A DNA stretch of 64,000 nt from BP-133 sp040756995 (GCA_040756995.1 JBFLYK010000028.1:26590-90589); one strand, 5' to 3'. Shown: positions 1 to 8,265, counted from the stretch's first letter. The notes: a model not told the origin generated them from the letters alone. Made by a program: numbers and translations.

Positions 1-390
1 CAGCGTGCGCACGACCACCCGCACGACGGTGTCGCAGAGGCGGTCGAGGGCCACGATCTGTCCCTGCCGCCGCCCTTCGGCGAAGCGCTCCACCCGCTCG
101 ACCGGATAGTCGTAGTCGAGAACGAGATCGCTGCGGGGCTGCAGGCGGCAGGCCAGCACCCACCCGTCCTCCTCTTCGGACGGAGAGAGGGCGTGGATGG
201 AGTGGGGCAGCAGTTCGTCGTAATCGCCGTCGACCAGGAGGCACTTGCACGTCGAGCAGACGCCTTCCCGGCACTCGGTCAGGAGGATGTAGCCCTGACG
301 GAGGGCGGCGGTGACGACGTCCTCGTCCTCGCGGCACTCGATCGTGAAGCCCGTCTGGCCTTCGAACGTGACCTCGACCTTGTGGCTCAC
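1..390 (-). CDS. Reductase component of diiron monooxygenase 1 (partial)
   Basis: N-terminal 130 codons of the NADH-dependent electron-transfer component that reduces the diiron hydroxylase encoded just upstream; the C-terminal end lies beyond the window edge. The visible part is a plant-type [2Fe-2S] ferredoxin domain with the cysteine pattern CREGVCSTCKC and a fourth Cys in LACRL, followed by the start of what should be the FAD domain. It starts at a GTG that overlaps the stop of the coupling protein (GTGA), so the two are probably translationally coupled. The paralogue at 23181-24206 shows what the missing FAD and NAD domains should look like. The ferredoxin domain is certain; the oxidoreductase half is inferred. 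Confidence 0.9.
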   Translation of the reverse strand, partial: MSHKVEVTFEGQTGFTIECREDEDVVTAALRQGYILLTECREGVCSTCKCLLVDGDYDELLPHSIHALSPSEEEDGWVLACRLQPRSDLVLDYDYPVERVERFAEGRRQGQIVALDRLCDTVVRVVVRTL

Positions 391-758
391 CCCCGGGGAA
401 CCTCCTCTTCCAGCCCGAGGAGGGAGGTGGTGAGGACGAACTTGTTGCCCACGGTCATCGACCGGCCGATGGTGGTCGACACGCTGACGAGGAAGTCGAA
501 CACGTTGTAGGGATGGCCGATCAGCGGCTCGATCTCGTCGAGGTCGATCTCCAGCCCTTCCTCACAGTCGATGCGGTAGTACGGGCCGCGGTCCTCGATC
601 TGGAAGGCCGGGTCGTCGCCGTACTGTTCGCCGAGCCATTCGACGACGATCTCGATCTCCTCGCAGCGAGCCAGGACGACGACGACACGCCGGGTCTCCT
701 TCACGCCTTCGTCGCTCCACATCTTCTGACGAAGGGCTTCGGGAGTGAGGCTGCTCAC
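387..758 (-). CDS. MmoB/DmpM-type coupling protein of monooxygenase 1
   Basis: A 123-residue effector protein of the MmoB/DmpM family. Members have no cofactor; they bind the hydroxylase and tune substrate access and electron transfer. It is acidic and of typical length, with the usual pattern of a variable N-terminus, a central YYRIDCEEGLEIDL strand segment and a conserved region ending near FDFLVSVSTTIGR. It starts at a GTG overlapping the beta-subunit stop (GTGA), and its own stop overlaps the reductase start. The gene order alpha, beta, coupling, reductase is identical to the second cluster at 23181-27116. Confidence 0.88.
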   Translation of the reverse strand: MSSLTPEALRQKMWSDEGVKETRRVVVVLARCEEIEIVVEWLGEQYGDDPAFQIEDRGPYYRIDCEEGLEIDLDEIEPLIGHPYNVFDFLVSVSTTIGRSMTVGNKFVLTTSLLGLEEEVPRG

Positions 759-1891
759 CGGATGACCTCACCGACGAGGTCGTCGACCGACGCCTCCCAG
801 CCGAAGACCGGAGCGTAGGCCGAGACCCACTCCCCCACGACGCGCTCGGCGGCCCGGGCGGGGCCGGGGGAGGTGGCCCGCAGCCGGCCGGTCGTCTCCC
901 ACAGGGGGACGAGGTCGGCCATGGCCGAGAGGGTGAGGGGGAGCCAGGTCTCGGCCCACATCTTCATGACCTTCACGTTGTAGGCGGCGTAGTTGGGATC
1001 GCCGGCCAGCACCCGTTCGAAGAGGTCGAACGTCCAGCGGGCGGCGGCGTCGCCGGCCCGGAGCGCCGACCACATCGTGCGGGGCGTGAAGTGGTCGCCG
1101 TGGAGGCCGGCGTGGTGGTGGAACAGCTCCCGGCGGGCGAAGCGCCCGAAGAGCGGCTCGTAGACCATGTACAGCCCGAACAGCGTCTCGACGGGGTCGT
1201 AGGACTCGCCCCACAGCCGCTCCACGACCGTGCGGGCCCCCTGCAGCGCCGGGTCCTCCAGCCAGGCGGCCTTGCCGGGGGCGATGTCCTCGACCACGTC
1301 GTCGCGCACCTGGGCCAGGAACATCTTCTGGGCCTGGATCATCTGGGCGGTGTCGAGGTGGTCGAGGGCGCCGGTGCCGGCCGCCACCCGCAGCACGTCG
1401 GTGAACGTGTCCCGCACCACCGAGGCGTGGGCCATGAACAGCCCGTACTCGTGGTGGACGAAGGCGCTGAGGTAGCGGGTGATCATCGGATCGGCCCACT
1501 CCGGATCGATGTCGTCGTGGAGGCGCTCGGCGGCCGAGGATTCCATGAACCGCTGGGCCTCCCGCCACTCCTCGGCCTTTTCCTTCACATAGGGCTGTTC
1601 CCAGCGGGAGCCGGGGTCCCGGAAGGCGAACCAGTCGGAGCAGCGGGCTTCGGTGAAGTAGTTCTCCCATGCGCCCCGCCCGCCGGCGAACTTGCCGGTC
1701 CAGCCGCCCAACCCGAGCCCGCCGGGAATCCAGTCGGGGCTCGGCTGGGCGTAGAGCAGGACCTTCTCGTACTCCGAGATCCGCTTGCGGTAGGGGTTGG
1801 CGTAGTACCCCATGGTCCGGCGGGTCTCGAACGGTTCGACCTCCTCGTCGAAGGCCGGGTTGAGGAGGAGGCGGCGGGCGGGGCCGTTCAT
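755..1891 (-). CDS. Diiron monooxygenase 1, hydroxylase beta subunit
   Basis: A 378-residue beta (small) subunit of a soluble diiron hydroxylase, the structural partner of alpha in an (alpha-beta)2 core. The family is recognised by the N-terminal YYANPYRKRISEYEKV region, the central PGSRWEQPYV segment and the paralogy with 24514-25578, which shares the pattern of aromatic residues and the CAxQxMFL/HQQAIATF-like helix. No iron ligands are expected in this subunit. The ATG at 1891 lies two bases after the alpha stop. The open frame runs on upstream, but that part is antisense-free shadow over alpha and is not coding. Confidence 0.88.
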   Translation of the reverse strand: MNGPARRLLLNPAFDEEVEPFETRRTMGYYANPYRKRISEYEKVLLYAQPSPDWIPGGLGLGGWTGKFAGGRGAWENYFTEARCSDWFAFRDPGSRWEQPYVKEKAEEWREAQRFMESSAAERLHDDIDPEWADPMITRYLSAFVHHEYGLFMAHASVVRDTFTDVLRVAAGTGALDHLDTAQMIQAQKMFLAQVRDDVVEDIAPGKAAWLEDPALQGARTVVERLWGESYDPVETLFGLYMVYEPLFGRFARRELFHHHAGLHGDHFTPRTMWSALRAGDAAARWTFDLFERVLAGDPNYAAYNVKVMKMWAETWLPLTLSAMADLVPLWETTGRLRATSPGPARAAERVVGEWVSAYAPVFGWEASVDDLVGEVIR

Positions 1892-1893
1892 GA

Positions 1894-3471
1894 TCAGACG
1901 CGCTCCACGAACTGGCCGTGCTTCAGCGGGTCGCGGATGACGACACCGCACTTGCGGAGATCGTCGAGGGTCCACAGCCGCTCGTTGCGCAGGTGCGGCT
2001 GGGAGGTGAGCGTCTTGCCGTCGCTGCGGACCATGCCCGACGCCCGGACGATCTCCGACATCTCCCACCCGTCGAAGAGCTCGAAGAAGTTCTGGCCGGT
2101 GTAGCGCTCCGGCTCCTTGAGGTACATCCGCTCGCACCACTCGGAGCACAGGGCGTGCTTGCGTCCGCCGTACTCGAGGATGCGGACGTTGGTCAGGCCG
2201 TCGTAGAACGTCGGCATGATCGTGGGCATCTGGCAGACCCGGCAGATGTAGACGGGGATCTTGCCGTTGATGAAGAGGTCGACGCCGAGGGCGTGGTTGG
2301 CCGGGTCGTCGTAGCCGTCCTCGGCCCAGTGCTCGAAGATGTTGCCGATCTCGTCGTAGAAGCCGGGGTAGTTGTTCTCCAGCCATTCGAGGTCCCGCTG
2401 GTCGGGCAGCTCGAAGCGGACGCCGACGAGCGGCCACAGCGCCCAGGCCGAGGCGTAGGCGTAGTGGTGGGCCCAGTAGGCGTCCTTCTTGGCGTCGGCC
2501 AGGGGCGCCGGGCTCTGAACCCCGAAGCGGGACAGGCGGCCGAGCCAGATGCCGCCCCAGTCCTCGTAGACCCACTTGTCCCACGTCTGGGCCCACGGCG
2601 TCGCCTTGTGCTTGGCGAAGTAGTCGAAGGCCGCCCCGACGAACGGCGTGATGAACTTGTGGTTGATCCAGAAGGCGTTGTCGATGTCGGTCTGGAGGTA
2701 CTGCATGTTGTCGGGGTCGTCGACCACGGAGACGATCGTCTGGTAGCCGTTGGCCATGTGGCGCAGCTCGTCCGACTCGATCGACAGGAAGATCGTCGGG
2801 GTGATCTCGTCGCCGTTGGCCGCCGCCACCTCGCACATGGCCACGATCAGCGGGTTGGTGAAGGCGGCCTCGGCCACGAGCTGGAGGTTGACCGACATCT
2901 GGACGGGGTCGCCGGACAGGGCGTGATCGAGCACGCAGTTGCGGTCGGGGCCGAAGAACGGGTGGGCGAAGCGGAACTTGCGGAAGTCGGTGAAGCCGGC
3001 CGGGTCCTGGTACTGGGTGGCGAAGTAGTTGGCCAGGTAGCCGCACTGGGTGACGTGACGGACCTCGTCCTCCACCTGGGCCAGGTAGCCGTTGCGCTGC
3101 TCGGGGGACTCGACGGCGTCCCACAGGGCGGCGGACGTCCCCATGGCGCCGTACTCGCCGGTCTCGAGGAAGCTCGACACGAGCTTCATGACCTCGGCCC
3201 AGCGGGGCTCGACCCGGGAGCCGGCCGACAGCCGGGCCAGGCTGTCGAGGAGGGAGCCGAACTGGCGGCTGTCCTTCTCCTCCTCCATCCGGGAGTACTC
3301 CCGGACGATGAGCTTGAACTGCTCTTTCGTGTTCTTGTTGAACCTGTACTTCGTCGGGTACTTGGCCCGGCGGGACTCGAAGTCCCAGCCGAATTCCTGG
3401 AGCCACTGGTGGACGCCCTGGGGGGTGACCTTGACGTTGGTAGCGCTCAGCATGGCCCAACGCTCTCCCAC
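1894..3471 (-). CDS. Diiron monooxygenase 1, hydroxylase alpha subunit
   Basis: Catalytic subunit (525 residues) of a soluble diiron monooxygenase of the propane/phenol/toluene hydroxylase superfamily, inserting one O atom of O2 into a hydrocarbon. Both iron-binding repeats are visible: ETGEYGA (Glu about 106) with DEVRH (Glu136, His139), and EAAFTN with DELRHMANG. A C-terminal CRVC-x28-CSEWC cluster matches the YHS-type zinc site of phenol and propane hydroxylases. GTG at 3471 has GGGAGG five bases upstream; the ATG at 3453 (MLSATNV) is an alternative. A copy of the regulon motif lies 14 bp upstream. Substrate cannot be read from sequence; methane is unlikely given the gene order. Confidence 0.92.
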   Translation of the reverse strand: MGERWAMLSATNVKVTPQGVHQWLQEFGWDFESRRAKYPTKYRFNKNTKEQFKLIVREYSRMEEEKDSRQFGSLLDSLARLSAGSRVEPRWAEVMKLVSSFLETGEYGAMGTSAALWDAVESPEQRNGYLAQVEDEVRHVTQCGYLANYFATQYQDPAGFTDFRKFRFAHPFFGPDRNCVLDHALSGDPVQMSVNLQLVAEAAFTNPLIVAMCEVAAANGDEITPTIFLSIESDELRHMANGYQTIVSVVDDPDNMQYLQTDIDNAFWINHKFITPFVGAAFDYFAKHKATPWAQTWDKWVYEDWGGIWLGRLSRFGVQSPAPLADAKKDAYWAHHYAYASAWALWPLVGVRFELPDQRDLEWLENNYPGFYDEIGNIFEHWAEDGYDDPANHALGVDLFINGKIPVYICRVCQMPTIMPTFYDGLTNVRILEYGGRKHALCSEWCERMYLKEPERYTGQNFFELFDGWEMSEIVRASGMVRSDGKTLTSQPHLRNERLWTLDDLRKCGVVIRDPLKHGQFVERV

Positions 3472-3485
3472 CTGAGCCTCCCGTT

Positions 3486-3503
3486 GTACCCCCGGTTGGA
3501 GAG
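3486..3503 (-). promoter_or_regulatory. Regulon motif copy A, upstream of monooxygenase 1
   Basis: Reads CTCTCCAACCGGGGGTAC on the minus strand, directed at the alpha-subunit gene and ending 14 bases before its GTG. It matches four other copies at CTCTCC-RNNY-GG, with an inverted CTCC-N4-GGRG core. It lies back to back with copy B across 8 bp, as expected for a divergent control region. Function is inferred from recurrence only. Confidence 0.5.
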
Positions 3504-3511
3504 TTCTTTTC

Positions 3512-3529
3512 CTCTCCGATCGGGGGTGT
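3512..3529 (+). promoter_or_regulatory. Regulon motif copy B, upstream of aldehyde dehydrogenase
   Basis: Reads CTCTCCGATCGGGGGTGT on the plus strand, 33 bases before the ATG of the aldehyde dehydrogenase gene. It has the same core as copies A, C, D and E and is the outward-facing partner of copy A, suggesting co-regulation of the hydroxylase operon and the alcohol/aldehyde oxidation operon. Confidence 0.5.
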
Positions 3530-3562
3530 CGGGGCCGGCGCCGGACGGGTTAGTCAACAAGG

Positions 3563-5062
3563 ATGTCACTCTGCCTGCCTGCCGGCGTGTCCGTTCCCGC
3601 CGAGGTCGAGAAGTTCATCGCCACCTCGGCCGAGAGCATCGTCATCGACGGAGAGCGCCGCCCCGCCCTCGCCGGCGGGACGATCGAATCGGTGGACCCG
3701 GCCACCGGCGCTCCCCTGGCCACCCTGGCCGCCGGCCAAGCGGCCGACGTCGACGCCGCCGTCGTCTCCGCCCGGGCGGCCTTCGACGAGAGTTGGGGGC
3801 GGCTGGCCCCGGCGGCCCGGGGCCGGCTGCTGCTCGACTTCGCCGCTCTCGTCGAGGAGCACGCCGAGGAGCTGGCGGTGCTGGAGACGCTCGACGCCGG
3901 GAAGCCGCTGACCGAGGCGCTGTACATCGATGCCGCCTATACGGCCGAGACGCTCCGCTACTACGCCGGGTGGGCCACGAAGATCCACGGCGACGTCCTG
4001 CCGGTGTCACCGGCGGTGGGCGAAGCGTTCGTCTACACCCGCCGGGAACCGCTCGGCGTGGTGGGCGCCATCGTCCCCTGGAACTTCCCGATGCTCATCA
4101 CGTCGTGGAAGATCGGCCCCGCGCTGGCGGCCGGCAACACCGTCGTGCTCAAGCCGTCGGAGATGACGTCGCTGACGGCGCTGCGACTGGCCGAGCTGGC
4201 GCTGGAGGCGGGCCTGCCACCGGGCGCCTTGAATGTCGTCACCGGGTACGGCCCGGACGCCGGCCAGGCCCTGGCCGAGCATCCCGGCGTCGCCAAGCTG
4301 ACGTTCACCGGGTCCACCGCCACCGGCCGGCGCATCGTGGCCGCCTCGGCCGGGAACCTGAAACAGGTCGCCCTCGAGCTGGGCGGCAAGTCGCCCAACA
4401 TCATCTTCGCCGACGCCGACCTCGACGCCGCCGTCCCCGGCACCTTCACCGGCATCTTCCTCAATCAGGGCGAGGTGTGCTGCGCCGGTTCCCGGGCCTA
4501 CGTCGAGGCGCCGGTCTACGACGAGTTCGTCGAACGGCTGACCGGCGCGGCGAGCAAGATCCGCCTGGGCCACGGCCTGGCGGCCGGGACCGACATGGGC
4601 CCGCTGGTCTCGGCCGGCCAGCGGGACCGGGTGGTCGGCTACATCGAGTCGGGCGTCGCCCAGGGCGCGACACCCACCGCGGTCTGCGAGGCCCCGGCGG
4701 ACGGGTACTTCGTGCCGCCGACGATCTTCACCGGCGTGGCCGACTCCATGACGATCGCCCGGGAGGAGATCTTCGGGCCGGTGCTGTCGATTCTCCGCTT
4801 CGAATCGGAGGACGACGTCATCGGACGGGCCAATGCCAGCCGCTACGGCCTCGCCGCCGGCGTGTGGACCACCGACCTCCGCAAGGCCCACCGCCTGGCC
4901 GCCGCCCTCCAGGCCGGGACGGTGTGGATCAACTCTTACAACATGATGGACCCCACCGCGCCGTTCGGGGGCTTCAAGGAGTCGGGCTTCGGGCGCGACC
5001 TCGGCGTCGACGCCGTCCGCTCCTATACGCATTCCAAGACCGTCTGGGTTGGTCTCGACTGA
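3563..5062 (+). CDS. NAD(P)-dependent aldehyde dehydrogenase
   Basis: A 499-residue member of the ALDH superfamily that oxidises an aldehyde to the acid with NAD(P)+. Key features are visible: the PWNFP segment near 172-176, FTGSTATG near 248-255 in the nucleotide fold, catalytic base Glu272 in LELGGKSPN, and the nucleophile Cys306 in NQGEVCCAGSR. Length is normal for the family. The ATG at 3563 has only a weak AAGG upstream; a GTG at 3587 is possible. It is the first gene of an operon with an SCP2-like protein and an alcohol dehydrogenase, divergent from diiron monooxygenase 1. It therefore probably acts as the second oxidation step after hydroxylation. Substrate unknown. Confidence 0.93.
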   Translation: MSLCLPAGVSVPAEVEKFIATSAESIVIDGERRPALAGGTIESVDPATGAPLATLAAGQAADVDAAVVSARAAFDESWGRLAPAARGRLLLDFAALVEEHAEELAVLETLDAGKPLTEALYIDAAYTAETLRYYAGWATKIHGDVLPVSPAVGEAFVYTRREPLGVVGAIVPWNFPMLITSWKIGPALAAGNTVVLKPSEMTSLTALRLAELALEAGLPPGALNVVTGYGPDAGQALAEHPGVAKLTFTGSTATGRRIVAASAGNLKQVALELGGKSPNIIFADADLDAAVPGTFTGIFLNQGEVCCAGSRAYVEAPVYDEFVERLTGAASKIRLGHGLAAGTDMGPLVSAGQRDRVVGYIESGVAQGATPTAVCEAPADGYFVPPTIFTGVADSMTIAREEIFGPVLSILRFESEDDVIGRANASRYGLAAGVWTTDLRKAHRLAAALQAGTVWINSYNMMDPTAPFGGFKESGFGRDLGVDAVRSYTHSKTVWVGLD

Positions 5063-5091
5063 GCGTCGGACCGAGAAAGGAGCTGCGCCGC

Positions 5092-5493
5092 ATGCCGTAC
5101 TTCAAGGACGAGGACGAGGTCTACCGCTACATCGGCGGCATCTTCACCGAGGTCCTCGCCGATCCCGAGCTGGGTCCGGAGTTCAAGGCCACCGAAGTGA
5201 TCATGGGGCTCCACTTCACCGGTCCGAATTCCCGGCTCGTCATCGACGTCGTCGAGGGCAAGGTCTACACGGGCGCCGAGTGCGACTCCGGTCCGGCCCC
5301 CAACATCGAGATGTTCATGACGGCCGACATCGCCCACCAGTTCTGGTTGGGGAAGGTCAACGTCTCGCAGGCGCTGGCCAAGGGTCAGATGCGGGCCAAG
5401 GGGCCGGTGCCGACGATCCTCAAGCTGGTGCCCATCGCGTCGAAGGTCTTCCCCCGCTACGAGAAGCTGATCAACGAGAGGACCGACGTATGA
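5092..5493 (+). CDS. SCP2 sterol/lipid-binding domain protein
   Basis: A 133-residue stand-alone protein of the SCP2 (sterol carrier protein 2) fold. Such proteins bind a hydrophobic ligand in a tunnel; no catalytic residues are expected. Visible features are the beta-sheet region ending in VYTGAECDSGPAPNIEM, a middle FMTADIAHQFWLGKVN helix typical of the fold and the AKGQMRAKG turn before the C-terminal helix. AAAGGAG sits about nine bases before the ATG, and the stop overlaps the next gene by ATGA. Placed between aldehyde and alcohol dehydrogenase genes, it may carry a hydrophobic substrate or intermediate. A second SCP2-like gene occurs beside monooxygenase 2 (22698-23129). Confidence 0.8.
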   Translation: MPYFKDEDEVYRYIGGIFTEVLADPELGPEFKATEVIMGLHFTGPNSRLVIDVVEGKVYTGAECDSGPAPNIEMFMTADIAHQFWLGKVNVSQALAKGQMRAKGPVPTILKLVPIASKVFPRYEKLINERTDV

Positions 5494-6596
5494 AGACGAC
5501 CGCCGCCGTCCTGTGGGGCCTCGGTGAGAAGTGGAGCGTGGAGGAGGTCGATCTCGACCCGCCGAAGGAGCAGGAGGTCCTCGTCCGGCTGGCCGCCTCG
5601 GGACTCTGCCACTCCGACGCCCACCTGGTCACCGGCGACGTCCCCATCCCCTTCCCGGTGGTGGGCGGCCACGAAGGAGCGGGGGTCGTGGAGGAGGTCG
5701 GGCCGGGGGTGACCGGCATCGAACCCGGCGACCACGTGGTCCTGGCCTTCATCCCCTCCTGCGGGCACTGCCACTGGTGCGCCACCGGGCACTCGAACCT
5801 CTGCGACCTGGGCGCCGGCATCATCCTCGGCCCGCAGCTCGACGGCACCTACCGGTTCCACGCCCGGGGCAGCGACGTCGGCCAGATGTGCATGCTCGGC
5901 ACGTTCTCGCCCTACACGGTGGTGCCGGCGGCGTCGGTGGTGAAGATCGACGACGACCTTCCCCTCGAGGTCGCGGCGCTGGTCGGCTGCGGCGTCACCA
6001 CCGGCTACGGCAGCGCCGTCTACACCGCCGAGGTCAGGGCCGGCGACACCGTGGTGGTGATGGGGGCCGGCGGCATCGGCATGAACGCCGTGCAGGGCGC
6101 CCGGATCGCCGGGGCGGAGCGGATCGTCGTCGTCGACCCGGTGGCCCTCAAGCGGGAGAAGGCGGAGCAGTTCGGCGCCACCCACACCGCCGCCGACGTC
6201 GACGAGGTCTGGAATCTGGTCAGCGAGCTCACCCGGGGCCGGATGGCCGACGCCGCCGTCATCACCACCGACGTCGCCGAGAGCGCCTACGTCGCCCAGG
6301 CCCTGTCGCTGGTCGGCAAGCGCGGCCGGGTCGTGGCCACCGCCATCGCCCATCCGACCGACACGAAGGTCGACATGTCGCTCTTCGAGCTGACCCTCTA
6401 CGAGAAGCAGCTCCGCGGCTGCGTCTTCGGCTCCGCCAACCCCCACGCCGACATCCCGCGGCTGCTCTCGCTCTACCGCTCCGGAGCCCTCAAGCTCGAC
6501 GAGCTCGTGTCCCGCACCTACACCCTCGACGAGGTCAACGAGGGCTACCAGGACATGTTCGCCGGCCTCAACATCCGCGGCGTCATCCACCACTGA
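5490..6596 (+). CDS. NDMA-dependent-type zinc alcohol dehydrogenase
   Basis: A 368-residue medium-chain zinc alcohol dehydrogenase. Catalytic zinc ligands Cys40 (GLCHSD) and His61-Glu62 (GGHEG), the four structural-zinc cysteines 91, 94, 97 and 105 (CGHCHWC...C) and the GAGGIG Rossmann turn are all present. The start MKTTAAVLWG, the segment GPQLDGTYRFHARG and VGQMCMLGTFS are typical of the actinobacterial NDMA-dependent group. That group holds its nicotinamide cofactor tightly and is associated with the redox carrier mycofactocin. It probably oxidises the alcohol made by monooxygenase 1 to the aldehyde used by the upstream gene. No mycofactocin biosynthesis gene is in this window. Confidence 0.9.
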   Translation: MKTTAAVLWGLGEKWSVEEVDLDPPKEQEVLVRLAASGLCHSDAHLVTGDVPIPFPVVGGHEGAGVVEEVGPGVTGIEPGDHVVLAFIPSCGHCHWCATGHSNLCDLGAGIILGPQLDGTYRFHARGSDVGQMCMLGTFSPYTVVPAASVVKIDDDLPLEVAALVGCGVTTGYGSAVYTAEVRAGDTVVVMGAGGIGMNAVQGARIAGAERIVVVDPVALKREKAEQFGATHTAADVDEVWNLVSELTRGRMADAAVITTDVAESAYVAQALSLVGKRGRVVATAIAHPTDTKVDMSLFELTLYEKQLRGCVFGSANPHADIPRLLSLYRSGALKLDELVSRTYTLDEVNEGYQDMFAGLNIRGVIHH

Positions 6597-6615
6597 TCGA
6601 CCTTGACACCCGGGC

Positions 6616-6659
6616 CCCCGGAGAGCTAGTTAGTTACCCAACTAACCAGTTCTCCGGGG
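6616..6659. promoter_or_regulatory. 44-bp palindrome, probable TetR operator and promoter
   Basis: A long dyad centred between 6637 and 6638, with 18 of 22 positions paired. Outer arms are CCCCGGAGA and TCTCCGGGG; inner arms are GTTAGTT and AACTAAC around ACCC. The inner part is strikingly AT-rich for this genome. A TTGACA at 6603-6608 with a weak TAGTTA at 6627-6632 suggests a promoter whose -10 lies inside the palindrome, which fits autorepression by the TetR gene starting at 6668. The same hairpin could help end the upstream transcript, but there is no T tract. Confidence 0.65.
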
Positions 6660-6667
6660 AAGGGGTC

Positions 6668-7234
6668 ATGCCCACGACACGACTGCCCGACAAGCGCCAG
6701 CGGCTCGTCGACGCGGCGGGGAAGCTCTTCTACCGGCAGGGGTTCGGCCGGACGACGCTGGCCCACATCGCCGCTGAGGCGGACGTGCCCCTGGGGAACG
6801 TCTATTACTACTTCAAGACCAAGGACGCGCTCGGTGAGGCGCTCGTCGAGCAACGGCTGGCCGAGTACCGGGCGCGGCGGGCGCGGTGGGAGAAGCGGGG
6901 CGACGCTCGGGAGCGGCTGGCCTGCTTCGTGCAGATGACCATCGAGAACCGGCGCCAGCTCGCCCGCAGTGGCTGCCCGATCGGGAGCTTCTGTTCCGAG
7001 TTGCACAAGCAGCCGGGCCCACTGCCGGAGCAGGCGAGCCGGCTCTTCGCCGACTGGCTGGAGTGGCTCGAGGATCAGTTCCGGGCACTGGGGAAGGGCG
7101 ATGAGTCGGGCGGCCTGGCCGTTCATGTGCTGTCCGTCCTGCAGGGCGCCACTCTGCTCACCCACAGTTTCGGCGATCCCGCCTACATCGAGGCCGAAGC
7201 CCGGCGCCTCATGGACTGGATCGATTCCCTGTGA
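6668..7234 (+). CDS. TetR/AcrR family transcriptional regulator
   Basis: A 188-residue repressor-type protein. The N-terminal helix-turn-helix runs from about residue 8 to 55, with the family signature TTLAHIAAEADVPLGNVYYYF followed by KTKDALGEA; the rest is a ligand-binding helical domain. The ATG at 6668 follows a GGGG stretch, and an extensive palindrome (6616-6659) lies immediately upstream, suggesting autoregulation. Its TGA overlaps the GTG of the SDR gene, and a redoxin gene follows, giving a three-gene operon. The ligand is unknown; an electrophile or aldehyde would fit the context, but that is a guess. Confidence 0.88.
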   Translation: MPTTRLPDKRQRLVDAAGKLFYRQGFGRTTLAHIAAEADVPLGNVYYYFKTKDALGEALVEQRLAEYRARRARWEKRGDARERLACFVQMTIENRRQLARSGCPIGSFCSELHKQPGPLPEQASRLFADWLEWLEDQFRALGKGDESGGLAVHVLSVLQGATLLTHSFGDPAYIEAEARRLMDWIDSL

Positions 7235-8265
7235 ACCGACCCGCCGAGCCGCGGCGTGTGCTGGTCACCGGCGCGACGGGGTTTCTCGGCCGCAACGTGC
7301 TGGGCGCCCTGGCGGCCCGGCCCGGCGTCGAGCCGATCGCCGCCTGCCGGACGCCGGCCCGGCTCGATGCCCGATTCACCGGCGAGGTCCGGGCCGGCGA
7401 CCTCCGCGACCCCGACTACCGGCGCACCGTGGTGAAGGACGTCGATGTCGTGTGCCACGCCGGGACCTGGTCTTCGCTGTGGGGGCACCAGGCGCAGGAG
7501 CGGTCGCACTTCTTCGACCCGGCGTGCGACCTCGTGGAGCAGGCGATCCGGGCCGGTGTCGCCCGCTTCCTGCTGGCCAGCACGGTGACGATCGCCGCGC
7601 CGAGCACCGACGGCGCACCCGTCGACGACTTCTCCCCCACCCGGCCCACCGGCTTCTGGCCCCACCTCGACCGGCTCGTCGAAATCGACGCGTTCATGCG
7701 GGAGAACAGCCGCCGTGGCACGCAGATGGTCACGATGCGGCTCGGTCACTTCGTCGGTGCCGGGAACCAGGTCGGCATCGTGGCCGCCCTGGCGCCGCGC
7801 CTGCGCACCCGTCTCGTCCCCTGGATCGCCGGCGGTCGCAGCCGGCTCCCGTTGGTGGCCGACACCGATCTGGGCGAGGCGTTCGCCCTGGCGGCCGTGG
7901 CCGACGGCCTCGACGACTTCGAGTCCTTCAACATCTGCGGCCCGGACTTCCCCACCGCCCGGGAGGTGATCGGGTTCATCGCCGAGGAGACGGGATGCCC
8001 GCGCCCGTGGTACAGCGTTCCCCGTTCCGCCGCCCACGCCTTCGGCTGGCTGATGGAGCGCCTGCACCCCGTCCTCCCGGGCAGTTCACCGTTCCTGACC
8101 CGCTCCCTGGTGCACCTGGCGGGCGACTGGTTCTGTCCCGGTGATCACGCGGCCAGGAAGCTCGGTTACGTACCCGGCAAGGACTGGCGTCCGGCGGTCC
8201 GGGAGGCACTGGCGGATCGGCAAGGGAAGGGATATCCATGGCCACGGCTCGCGCAGGACGGATGA
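7231..8265 (+). CDS. Extended SDR / NAD-dependent epimerase-like protein, atypical active site
   Basis: A 344-residue protein of the extended short-chain dehydrogenase family. It has a clear nucleotide-binding VTGATGFLG at residues 12-20 and the usual beta-strand LLASTVTI carrying the catalytic Ser/Thr position. The YxxxK catalytic pair expected about 25 residues later is missing: the aligned stretch reads FWPHLDRLVEID, with Trp in place of Tyr and no Lys four residues on. It may bind NAD(P)H without normal SDR chemistry. It starts at a GTG overlapping the TetR stop and overlaps the redoxin gene by 28 bp, so it is probably repressed by that TetR protein. Confidence 0.85.
   Translation: MNRPAEPRRVLVTGATGFLGRNVLGALAARPGVEPIAACRTPARLDARFTGEVRAGDLRDPDYRRTVVKDVDVVCHAGTWSSLWGHQAQERSHFFDPACDLVEQAIRAGVARFLLASTVTIAAPSTDGAPVDDFSPTRPTGFWPHLDRLVEIDAFMRENSRRGTQMVTMRLGHFVGAGNQVGIVAALAPRLRTRLVPWIAGGRSRLPLVADTDLGEAFALAAVADGLDDFESFNICGPDFPTAREVIGFIAEETGCPRPWYSVPRSAAHAFGWLMERLHPVLPGSSPFLTRSLVHLAGDWFCPGDHAARKLGYVPGKDWRPAVREALADRQGKGYPWPRLAQDG

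Noticed and set aside
1894..3471. Methane monooxygenase
   Set aside because: There is no gamma-subunit gene, the order differs from mmoXYBZDC, and the organism type and neighbours fit propane/phenol-type relatives better.
1918..5493. Plus-strand open frame of about 1190 codons across monooxygenase 1 and beyond
   Set aside because: It is antisense to clear diiron-hydroxylase genes, has Val/Gly/Arg/Asp-rich shadow composition and only its last 133 codons (the SCP2-like gene) are real.
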